A DNA stretch of 64,000 nt from Pseudaeromonas sharmana (GTDB lineage: Bacteria; Pseudomonadota; Gammaproteobacteria; Enterobacterales; Aeromonadaceae). Made by a program: the position numbers and the translations under genes. Within the stretch, counting starts at the first letter, position 1. Each line of letters starts with the position of its first letter. The notes beneath the pieces are model-generated. The model was not told the DNA's origin. It did no database searches and worked only from the letters and a program-made list of their open reading frames with translations. The stretch covers positions 222,539 through 286,538 of the forward strand of contig NZ_JBHSAF010000002.1 in assembly GCF_042649925.1 (NCBI RefSeq), given 5' to 3'. Below are positions 57,857 through 64,000 of this stretch, piece after piece.

Positions 57857-58876
57857 TTACAGCGACATGGGCATGACCCGATTGCGGCCCAGCTCTTTGG
57901 CTTTGTAGAGTTGTTCGTCGGCGCGGCGCATCAGCATTTCGTAACTGTCACCAGGCGCAAACTCGGCGACACCAAACGATGCCGTGATGGTATTCAAACG
58001 TCGACCATTCTTGCGATCCATGACGGTGACTTTCTCAATCGCCCGCCGCAGTGCCTCGGCAACCTGACGGGCGACGGCCAGATTCCGTCCCGGCAGCAGC
58101 AAGGCAATCTCTTCACCACCGATGCGAAATGATTTTTCGCCATTTTTACAACCATCCCTAACCCGGCGGGCGATGGCTTTAAGGACCTGGTCGCCGAAGA
58201 TATGGCCGAATTCGTCATTGATGCTTTTGAAACGATCGATATCGAGAATGATCAGACTGAATGAACCAAGCTGCAGAAGATGGTGCAACTCCTGATCAAA
58301 TGCGCGGCGGTTCATCAGGCCAGTCAACGCATCGTGATAGGCTTCGCTACGGCTTTTTTCCAGTTGGCCCCGGAGATCGGATATTTCCTTTTCGGCATCG
58401 GTCAGCCGGGTATGAAATTGACGGGTACTCTGGCTGATGTTGCTGGCCCCTTGCACTAGCTCGCGGACCAGGCTGATGGTCTCCTCAATGGACATGCCCT
58501 CGTCGTCAAACTTTTGCAGGCGGCCGAAACTCTTGTCGAGCATGGTCTGGAAATCGCCGGTATCGCTCAAGGTGTCATGCATGCTGGCACCGAGTTCGGA
58601 GACCATGGCCTCGAGACTCTGTTTCATATTTTCGACATTACGTTCTGTCTGCGCAGCAACATGTTGCTGATATAGAAGCTCGCTGGAGAGGGGAGAACAG
58701 GTCCCCTCGGTTTGCAGCGTCTGGTCGACCGCTGCATTCAACTGCGGATCAGTCTGTGCAACATAGGTGTACCACAAGGCGTAGTTGGTGGGTGTGGTCG
58801 GAATCTGGTACTTGATCATCAGCGGCACCGCCTGTTTCAGGTAAGCGGTGGCTTGTGTAAAGGTCTCTTTTGACAT
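57857..58876 (-). CDS. GGDEF-domain protein, probable diguanylate cyclase with GGEEI motif
   Basis: A 339 aa cytoplasmic protein. The first 165 residues form an all-helical sensor-like region (LKQAVPLMIKYQIPTTPTNY) followed by a coiled coil (ISDLRGQLEKSRSEAYHD). The GGDEF domain begins DALTGLMNRRAFDQEL, has the metal site LIILDIDRFKSINDEFGH and the signature RIGGEEIALLLPG. The usual last residue Phe is Ile here (GGEEI), a rare variant. No RxxD inhibitory site is obvious five residues before the signature. It would make c-di-GMP if active. The start at 58876 is preferred to 58891. Confidence 0.85.
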   Translation of the reverse strand: MSKETFTQATAYLKQAVPLMIKYQIPTTPTNYALWYTYVAQTDPQLNAAVDQTLQTEGTCSPLSSELLYQQHVAAQTERNVENMKQSLEAMVSELGASMHDTLSDTGDFQTMLDKSFGRLQKFDDEGMSIEETISLVRELVQGASNISQSTRQFHTRLTDAEKEISDLRGQLEKSRSEAYHDALTGLMNRRAFDQELHHLLQLGSFSLIILDIDRFKSINDEFGHIFGDQVLKAIARRVRDGCKNGEKSFRIGGEEIALLLPGRNLAVARQVAEALRRAIEKVTVMDRKNGRRLNTITASFGVAEFAPGDSYEMLMRRADEQLYKAKELGRNRVMPMSL

Positions 58877-59021
58877 CGATATGACTCGCACAACACAGGG
58901 GTCAAAGTTGATTCCATCATAGTCCGCTGAAGGCTAGCAGTGAAAGAGGTCGTGCTATTTGCTGAGCCCTTTCGTTATACTTTCCTCGACATTTCATTAA
59001 AACCTTGATCAAGGCCCGCCT

Positions 59022-61448
59022 ATGTCCATTTCGGATCCCTTTCGTCAGCGCGAAGCTGAAAAGTATGAGAACCCCATTCCGAGTCGCGAAGCTATTTTGG
59101 CGTTGATAGAAAAACGCAATACGCCAGTGTCGCGCGAGGAGTTGACCCAGTTGTTGAAAATTGCCGGCGAGGAGCAGGAAGAGGCGCTAAGACGTCGCTT
59201 GCGCGCCATGGAGCGGGATGGCCAATTGGTGTTTACCCGAGGGCGCGCTTATGCATTGCCGGACAAAATGAATCTTATCAAGGGTACCGTGCTCGGCCAT
59301 AAAGATGGCTTCGGCTTTCTGCGCCCGGAAGAGGGGGGAGAGGATCTTTTCCTGGCTCCACGTGAAATGGATCGTTTGATGCACGGCGACTATGTGCTGG
59401 TACAACCGACCGGGCTGGATGCGCGCGGACGTCGTGAGGCACGGCTGGTAAGACTGCTTAAGTCGCGGGACATGGAACTCGTCGGTCGCTATTTCGTCGA
59501 GAATGACGTTAGCTTTGTGGTGCCGGATGATACCCGAATTGGTCAGGACATCTTGATCCCGCCGGGGATGAGTCTGGGGGCACGTCAAAGCCAGATGGTG
59601 GTAGTTCGCATCACACAGCGTCCCAGTGCCCGTATCAATGCCGTTGGCGAGATCATTGAAGTGTTGGGTGATCACATGGATCCCGGCATGGAGATCGAAG
59701 TGGCCATCCGTAATTACGGCATTCCCCATGTCTGGCCTGCCGAGGTCGAAGACGAGATCAAGGGGCTGAGCGAAGAGGTGCCGGAACAGGCCAAGAAGGG
59801 GCGCATCGATCTGCGCGACTTACCCCTGGTGACTATCGATGGTGAGGATGCGCGCGACTTTGACGATGCGGTCTTCTGTGAGCGCAAGCGTTCCGGCGGC
59901 TGGCGTTTGTGGGTGGCCATTGCCGACGTCTCCTATTACGTGCGCCATGGTAAACCGCTGGATACCGAAGCGCAGAATCGCGGAAACTCGGTTTATTTCC
60001 CTGAGAACGTCATTCCGATGTTGCCAGAGGTGTTGTCGAATGGCCTCTGTTCGTTAAATCCGCAAGTGGATCGTCTCTGCATGGTCTGTGAAATGACGAT
60101 CAGTGAGACAGGCCGGCTGTCTGGTTACAAATTCTATGAAGCGGTGATGAACTCCCATGCCCGTTTGACCTATACCAAGGTGGCGGCGATGTTGGACGGG
60201 GATCCGAAACTGCGTCAGCAGTACGAACCCCTGGTTGGGCACATCGAGGAGTTGTATCGTCTCTATCATGCGTTGAAGCAGGCACGTCACCAACGTGGGG
60301 CCGTTGAATTCGAAAGCGAGGAGACGCGCTTTATTTTCAACGCGCAGCGCAAGATCGAACGTATTGTGCCGCTGGTGCGCAATGATGCGCACAAACTGAT
60401 CGAAGAATGCATGATCATGGCCAATGTGGCCGCAGCTCGTTATATCGAGAAGTGTGAGGCTGACACGCTGTTCCGGGTACATGAGCGTCCGGGTGAGCTG
60501 AAGTTGGATACATTCCGTCAATTCCTCGGTGAGTTGGGCCTTGAACTCAAGGGCGGCGACGAGCCGGAGCCCAAGGATTTTGCCGAGTTAGCCGAGTTGG
60601 TGAGGGAACGTCCAGACGTGGAGCTGATTAATACCATGTTGCTGCGTTCGATGTCTCAGGCCCAATACAGCGCCGATAATGTCGGACACTTTGGCTTGGC
60701 ATTGAAGCAGTATGCTCACTTCACGTCGCCCATTCGCCGCTATCCAGACTTGTTGTTGCATCGTGCCATCAAGTTCCAGCTGGCCAAGGAGCATGGTAAT
60801 CCGAAGAACAAATGGACACCGTCCGGTGGCTATCACTATCCCTATGACGAGATAGCGCCGCTGGGCGAGCATTGCTCCATGACCGAACGGCGAGCAGACG
60901 ATGCAACTCGCGACGTGGCCGACTGGCTCAAATGCGAGTACATGCAGGATCATGTTGGTGATGAGATGGATGGTGTCATTTCTGGGGTAACCGGCTTTGG
61001 CATGTTTGTTCGTCTGGCGGATTTACATATTGATGGCTTGGTGCATATCAGCACGCTGGGCAATGATTACTACCAGTTTGATCCGGCGCGTCAGACGCTC
61101 ATTGGCGAGAACTTCCGACGAGTATACCGACTGGGAGACAAAGTACGGGTCAAGGTCATGGGAGTTAACCTGGATGACCGGAAGATTGACTTCATGTTGC
61201 TAGAAGTGCCGTTTGAGTTCAAAGGCAAAGAGGCAAAAAAACAGCAGAAGAAATTGGTCGAAATTAAAGGCCAAAAAGAGAAGGCTGCTCGGCGACGTGA
61301 GCATCAGGCCGAGCGAAAGGCTGGCACTACTGGTACCAAGAACGAGAGCCGTGATGCCAAGGGGAGTAAAGGCGGAAAACGGTCCGATTCTGCGGGTAAA
61401 CGCAAGGGCGGAAAATCATCTGGCCGCAAACGCAATAAAAAAACCTGA
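59022..61448 (+). CDS. rnr: ribonuclease R
   Basis: An 808 aa processive 3'-5' exoribonuclease able to unwind structured RNA. It has an N-terminal helix-turn-helix (SREAILALIEKRNTPVSREE), two cold-shock domains (GTVLGHKDGFGFLRPEEGGE), the RNB catalytic domain with TIDGEDARDFDDAVFCERK (active-site aspartates), an S1 domain (MDGVISGVTGFGMFVRLADL) and a lysine/arginine-rich tail (KRKGGKSSGRKRNKKT). Size and layout match E. coli RNase R (813 aa). rlmB follows 71 bp downstream. Confidence 0.97.
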   Translation: MSISDPFRQREAEKYENPIPSREAILALIEKRNTPVSREELTQLLKIAGEEQEEALRRRLRAMERDGQLVFTRGRAYALPDKMNLIKGTVLGHKDGFGFLRPEEGGEDLFLAPREMDRLMHGDYVLVQPTGLDARGRREARLVRLLKSRDMELVGRYFVENDVSFVVPDDTRIGQDILIPPGMSLGARQSQMVVVRITQRPSARINAVGEIIEVLGDHMDPGMEIEVAIRNYGIPHVWPAEVEDEIKGLSEEVPEQAKKGRIDLRDLPLVTIDGEDARDFDDAVFCERKRSGGWRLWVAIADVSYYVRHGKPLDTEAQNRGNSVYFPENVIPMLPEVLSNGLCSLNPQVDRLCMVCEMTISETGRLSGYKFYEAVMNSHARLTYTKVAAMLDGDPKLRQQYEPLVGHIEELYRLYHALKQARHQRGAVEFESEETRFIFNAQRKIERIVPLVRNDAHKLIEECMIMANVAAARYIEKCEADTLFRVHERPGELKLDTFRQFLGELGLELKGGDEPEPKDFAELAELVRERPDVELINTMLLRSMSQAQYSADNVGHFGLALKQYAHFTSPIRRYPDLLLHRAIKFQLAKEHGNPKNKWTPSGGYHYPYDEIAPLGEHCSMTERRADDATRDVADWLKCEYMQDHVGDEMDGVISGVTGFGMFVRLADLHIDGLVHISTLGNDYYQFDPARQTLIGENFRRVYRLGDKVRVKVMGVNLDDRKIDFMLLEVPFEFKGKEAKKQQKKLVEIKGQKEKAARRREHQAERKAGTTGTKNESRDAKGSKGGKRSDSAGKRKGGKSSGRKRNKKT

Positions 61449-61519
61449 TGCCTGGCTGTTTGTTAGAACAATGCAAGAAAAACAGGATGAGATGAGTCAT
61501 CCGTGAGGAATCTACTAAC

Positions 61520-62263
61520 GTGAGTAATGAACTGATCTACGGCATTCATGCTGTGTCCGCCCTCCTTGAAAAGCAACCCGAGCGCATATTGGAAGCTTGG
61601 GTTCTCAAAGGGCGCGAGGATGACCGTCTGCTGCCGCTGCTGAACCAGTTGCAACGATTTGGTATCAGCATTCAGCTGGTGACACGCAAGACCCTGGATG
61701 ACAAGAGCGAAGGCGCGAGCCACCAGGGGATCATGGTGCGTGTGCGTGAGGGTCGCAAATACGATGAGCAGGATCTCTGGAGTTTGCTGGAGAATCAGCC
61801 ACAACCCTTTTTACTCGTATTGGATGGTGTAACGGATCCCCATAACTTGGGCGCCTGTTTGCGGAATGCCGATGCCGCAGGTGTTCATGCCTTGATTGTG
61901 CCGCGCGATAAGTCTGTTAGTTTGAATGCGACGGCTCGCAAGGTGGCATGTGGCGCTGCCGAATTTGTGCCATTTATCCAGGTGACCAATCTTGCAAGAA
62001 CGTTACGTGAGCTGCAGGAAAAGGGGGTTTGGGTAGTTGGGGCGGCCGGTGAAGCGGATCATGATCTTTATCGCAGCAAACTTACCGGCCCCCTCGCGCT
62101 CGTGATGGGGGCTGAGGGTAGCGGTATGCGTCGTTTAACGCGTGAGCACTGTGATGAGTTGGTGAGTATTCCGATGGCCGGAAGCGTGTCCAGCCTCAAC
62201 GTATCGGTGGCTACGGGGATCTTCCTATTCGAGGCAGTGCGTCAGCGTTTGGCTGTCCAATAG
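61520..62263 (+). CDS. rlmB: 23S rRNA (guanosine-2251-2'-O)-methyltransferase
   Basis: A 247 aa SPOUT enzyme. The N-terminal substrate-binding domain begins LIYGIHAVSALLEKQPERI. The SpoU motifs are DPHNLGACLRNADAAGVHAL (motif 1), LVMGAEGSGMRRLTREHCD (motif 2) and IPMAGSVSSLNVSVATGIFL (motif 3, forming the knotted SAM site). It modifies G2251 in the P loop of 23S rRNA. The start codon is GTG at 61520. Confidence 0.96.
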   Translation: MSNELIYGIHAVSALLEKQPERILEAWVLKGREDDRLLPLLNQLQRFGISIQLVTRKTLDDKSEGASHQGIMVRVREGRKYDEQDLWSLLENQPQPFLLVLDGVTDPHNLGACLRNADAAGVHALIVPRDKSVSLNATARKVACGAAEFVPFIQVTNLARTLRELQEKGVWVVGAAGEADHDLYRSKLTGPLALVMGAEGSGMRRLTREHCDELVSIPMAGSVSSLNVSVATGIFLFEAVRQRLAVQ

Positions 62264-62282
62264 GCTATTAGCACGTTGAAGA

Positions 62283-62310
62283 CCAAGGGCGCCGTGGCAC
62301 CCTTGGTTTT
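62283..62310 (+). terminator. terminator of rnr-rlmB
   Basis: Stem CCAAGGG / CCCTTGG with a GC-rich loop, then TTTTGTTG. Confidence 0.8.
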
Positions 62311-62326
62311 GTTGTGACAAAAAGGT

Positions 62327-62353
62327 AAAAAAAAGCCGACTGTAACAGTCGGC
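62327..62353 (-). terminator. terminator of the small RNA candidate
   Basis: On the minus strand: stem GCCGACTG / CAGTCGGC, loop TTA, then TTTTTTTT. Confidence 0.9.
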
Positions 62354-62456
62354 GGGGTCAATTGGGATAACGGAGGCTGTGTTATCCCGTTGGAGATGTA
62401 CCCAATGATTGAGAGTCTATTGCGGCTATCCAACCCGACAGGTCGAAAGCAACACA
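62327..62456 (-). ncRNA. candidate Fur-regulated small RNA
   Basis: On the minus strand a promoter with an internal perfect Fur-type palindrome (next entry) is followed by about 130 nt without a convincing ORF, ending in the terminator GCCGACTG / CAGTCGGC plus eight T (62327-62353). Inside is a strong hairpin, GGGATAAC / GTTATCCC, whose loop ACAGCCTCC exposes CCTCC, complementary to a Shine-Dalgarno sequence. This is the layout of an iron-repressed antisense RNA such as RyhB. The RyhB core known from enterics is not recognisable, so it may be a different family. An ORF of 71 codons on this strand looks random. Confidence 0.65.
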
Positions 62457-62462
62457 ATCATA

Positions 62463-62491
62463 TTTATACAAATGATAATTATTATCAACAA
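62463..62491 (-). promoter_or_regulatory. promoter with perfect Fur-type palindrome
   Basis: On the minus strand TTGTTG, 17 bp spacer, TATAAA. The spacer and -35 end contain TGATAATAATTATCA, a perfect 7-1-7 inverted repeat identical to the Fur consensus arms. Fur bound here would block RNA polymerase. It faces away from rpsF, toward the small RNA candidate. Confidence 0.75.
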
Positions 62492-62592
62492 TTATTTGTT
62501 AACAGTGCTGCTCAAATTTTGATTGCATCCATTATTCCCCCCCCGTAATATTACGCGCCTTAAAAGTCAGTCACACAAATATCAAGTTCCTT

Positions 62593-62636
62593 GCCTTCGA
62601 CGGTCTGACTGAGCCAACACGAAGGCTAATAAACCG
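62593..62636 (+). promoter_or_regulatory. putative S6:S18 autoregulatory leader hairpin of rpsF
   Basis: The stem GCCTTCG / CGAAGGC encloses ACGGTCTGACTGAGCCAACA just before the rpsF ribosome site. Its position matches the known rpsF leader motif bound by the S6-S18 complex in other bacteria. The exact consensus was not checked. Confidence 0.45.
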
Positions 62637-62649
62637 TAAGGAGCAATCC

Positions 62650-63030
62650 ATGCGTCACTACGAAATCGTCTTCATGGTTCATCCGGACCAGAGCGAACAA
62701 GTTGCTGGCATGATCGAGCGCTACACTGGCGCCATCGAGAAGTCTGGCGGCAAGATCCACCGCCTCGAAGATTGGGGCCGTCGTCAACTGGCTTACCCGA
62801 TCGACAAGCTGCACAAGGCTCACTATGTTCTGATGAACGTAGAAGCTGAACAGGCAGTTATCGACGAGCTGGAGTCTAACTTCCGCTACAACGATGCTGT
62901 TATCCGTAATCTGATTATGCGTACCAAGCATGCCGTGACCGAAGCCTCTCCGATGGCTAAGGCCCGCGAAGAACGTCAAGGCCGTCGTGATGACCGTGCC
63001 GAAGATGTTGCTGAAGCTGCTGCAGAGTAA
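62650..63030 (+). CDS. rpsF: 30S ribosomal protein S6
   Basis: A 126 aa S6: MRHYEIVFMVHPDQSEQVAG, GGKIHRLEDWGRRQLAYPID and the variable acidic tail (DRAEDVAEAAAE), where some species add glutamates. It binds 16S rRNA with S18. AAGGAGCAATCC precedes the start. First gene of rpsF-rpsR-rplI; no priB lies between rpsF and rpsR, unlike E. coli. Confidence 0.98.
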   Translation: MRHYEIVFMVHPDQSEQVAGMIERYTGAIEKSGGKIHRLEDWGRRQLAYPIDKLHKAHYVLMNVEAEQAVIDELESNFRYNDAVIRNLIMRTKHAVTEASPMAKAREERQGRRDDRAEDVAEAAAE

Positions 63031-63061
63031 TTCCAGAGACTATCAAAGAGGATAACCGCAA

Positions 63062-63292
63062 ATGGCACGTTATTTCCGTCGTCGCAAGTTCTGCCGTTTC
63101 ACCGCTGAAGGCGTAACCGAGATCGATTACAAAGATACCGCTACCCTGAAGAACTACATCACTGAATCTGGCAAGATTGTACCGAGCCGTATCACCGGTA
63201 CTCGCGCCAAGTATCAGCGTCAACTGGCACGCGCCATCAAGCGTGCTCGTTACCTGGCTCTGCTGCCGTACACTGACCTGCACAATAAGTGA
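63062..63292 (+). CDS. rpsR: 30S ribosomal protein S18
   Basis: A 76 aa S18: MARYFRRRKFCRFTAEGVTE, then YITESGKIVPSRITGTRAKY and QRQLARAIKRARYLALLPYT. It forms a heterodimer with S6. It lies 31 bp after rpsF. Confidence 0.98.
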   Translation: MARYFRRRKFCRFTAEGVTEIDYKDTATLKNYITESGKIVPSRITGTRAKYQRQLARAIKRARYLALLPYTDLHNK

Positions 63293-63333
63293 TCTGGCGT
63301 CTGGCCTAACTCAACGAAAACCGAGGAAAGGTA

Positions 63334-63786
63334 ATGCAAGTAATTCTGCTCGATAAAATCGCTCGTCTGGGCGGCCTGGGTGACACTGTAGAAGTTAAGA
63401 GTGGTTTCGCTCGTAACTATCTGATCCCGCAAGGCAAGGCTGTTATGGCCACCAAGGCGAACGTTGAAATGTTTGAAGCACGTCGTGCTGAACTCGAAGC
63501 CAAGTTGGCTGATGTTCTGGCTGCTGCCAAGGCGCGTGCTGCTCAAGTTGAAGCACTGGAAGGCGTAGTCATCGAATCCAAGTCTGGTGACGAAGGCAAG
63601 CTGTTCGGTTCCATCGGCACCCGTGATGTGGCTGATGCCATCACTGCTGCTGGTGTAGCTGTTGCCAAGAGCGAAGTTCGGATGCCTGAAGGTGCTCTGC
63701 GCTACACAGGTGAATACGAAATCGCTGTTCAACTGCACGCTGATGTTAAGACTGCCGTTAAGATCCAGGTTGTTGCTGCCAAGTAA
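63334..63786 (+). CDS. rplI: 50S ribosomal protein L9
   Basis: A 150 aa L9: N-terminal globular domain (MQVILLDKIARLGGLGDTVE, GFARNYLIPQGKAV), a long connecting helix and a C-terminal domain with KLFGSIGTRDVADAITAAGV. Last gene of the operon, before a terminator. Confidence 0.98.
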   Translation: MQVILLDKIARLGGLGDTVEVKSGFARNYLIPQGKAVMATKANVEMFEARRAELEAKLADVLAAAKARAAQVEALEGVVIESKSGDEGKLFGSIGTRDVADAITAAGVAVAKSEVRMPEGALRYTGEYEIAVQLHADVKTAVKIQVVAAK

Positions 63787-63804
63787 TAACAGTTCTGTTC
63801 GGCT

Positions 63805-63838
63805 GAAAACCCGCGCTTGTCGCGGGTTTTCTTTTTTA
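63805..63838 (+). terminator. terminator of rpsF-rpsR-rplI
   Basis: AAAACCCGCG / CGCGGGTTTT with loop CTTGT, followed by CTTTTTT. Confidence 0.9.
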
Positions 63839-63934
63839 ATTTTTCCAGAACGACTAATTTTGTTCGAAGTGTAGACGGTTTGTTTGTTTAGTGCGCAAGC
63901 GCACGGCTGTGAGTGATTTTTCTGGAAAAAGCGC

Positions 63935-63970
63935 TTGCCAGCGATGCTGATATCCCTATAATGCCGCCTC
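63935..63970 (+). promoter_or_regulatory. rRNA-type P1 promoter at the window edge
   Basis: TTGCCA (63935-63940), 16 bp spacer, TATAAT (63957-63962), GC-rich discriminator GCCGCCTC, then GCTGACACGG. E. coli rrn P1 promoters have TATAATGCGCC and CACTGACACGG at the same places. An rRNA operon probably begins just beyond the window. Confidence 0.75.
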
Positions 63971-64000
63971 GCTGACACGGCAAGGCCCGCACTCCTCGGA

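Noticed and set aside
62327..62456. Calling the small RNA RyhB outright
   Set aside because: The conserved RyhB target-pairing core known from enterics was not found, so only the Fur-controlled layout is claimed.
62242..62457. 71-codon protein gene on the minus strand
   Set aside because: It has no ribosome site or family features, runs through the terminator and overlaps the end of rlmB; the stretch is better explained as a small RNA.
63031..63061. priB between rpsF and rpsR
   Set aside because: Only 31 bp are present.

Overview
The window looks like chromosomal DNA of a gammaproteobacterium, most probably close to Aeromonadales or Vibrionales. This rests on gene content and order alone: mutY-yggX, trmB-yggL, cyoABCDE-yajR, emrRAB, glgCA, rnr-rlmB-rpsF-rpsR-rplI, four tandem tRNA-Leu(CAG) genes, and a compact chemotaxis operon ending in cheD-cheB. 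No database search was possible, so the genus is inference.

Layout. 0-5.2 kb: a LytS/LytR pyruvate-type two-component system (btsS-btsR), a periplasmic solute-binding protein and a two-domain MltF-type lytic transglycosylase. 5.3-12.3 kb: an AT-rich accessory island, read on the minus strand, made of integron-like gene cassettes with no integrase in view. One attC-like site is interrupted by an IS3-family element (6698-10159). That element keeps both terminal inverted repeats, the start of orfA and the last codons of orfB, but its centre is replaced by two passenger genes (a membrane-anchored coiled-coil protein and an Mrr-type nuclease) punctuated by four copies of a palindrome-ended repeat of about 163 bp. 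12.3-25.4 kb: GNAT acetyltransferase, CstA pyruvate/peptide transporter with a LytTR-like direct repeat in front of its promoter, solute-binding protein, RNA methyltransferase, SemiSWEET with a LacI-type operator, ComFB-like protein, tRNA-Leu cluster, glgCA, rsmC, dapA, HAD phosphatase and an Hfq-like Sm protein. 25.7-34.4 kb: a complete chemosensory operon (small MCP, CheY, STAS, CheA, MCP, CheW, CheR, CheD, CheB). 34.5-42.7 kb: solute-binding protein, cytochrome bo3 oxidase operon with heme O synthase, YajR-type MFS and a ZIP metal transporter. 42.8-47.5 kb: a second MltF-like protein that has lost the catalytic glutamate, cold-shock protein, ExbB/ExbD under a Fur-like box, a NinX-like protein and tRNA-Phe/Thr/Phe. 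47.7-64 kb: emrRAB, yggX/mutY, HdeD-like protein, trmB-yggL, a peroxiredoxin-like protein, hemW-rdgB, a chagasin-like lipoprotein, a GGDEF protein, rnr-rlmB, a candidate Fur-controlled small RNA, rpsF-rpsR-rplI and, at the very edge, a P1-type rRNA promoter.

How the genes work together. btsSR and cstA plausibly form one pyruvate-responsive circuit that is now separated by the island. The chemosensory genes are one tightly overlapped transcription unit. Iron and metal control appears at three places: a perfect Fur-type palindrome in the spacer of a promoter for an sRNA candidate, one upstream of exbBD and a weaker one at the ZIP gene. The most unusual content is the IS3-ended, repeat-punctuated passenger module inside the cassette array, followed by the Fur-controlled sRNA candidate and the catalytically dead transglycosylase paralogue.
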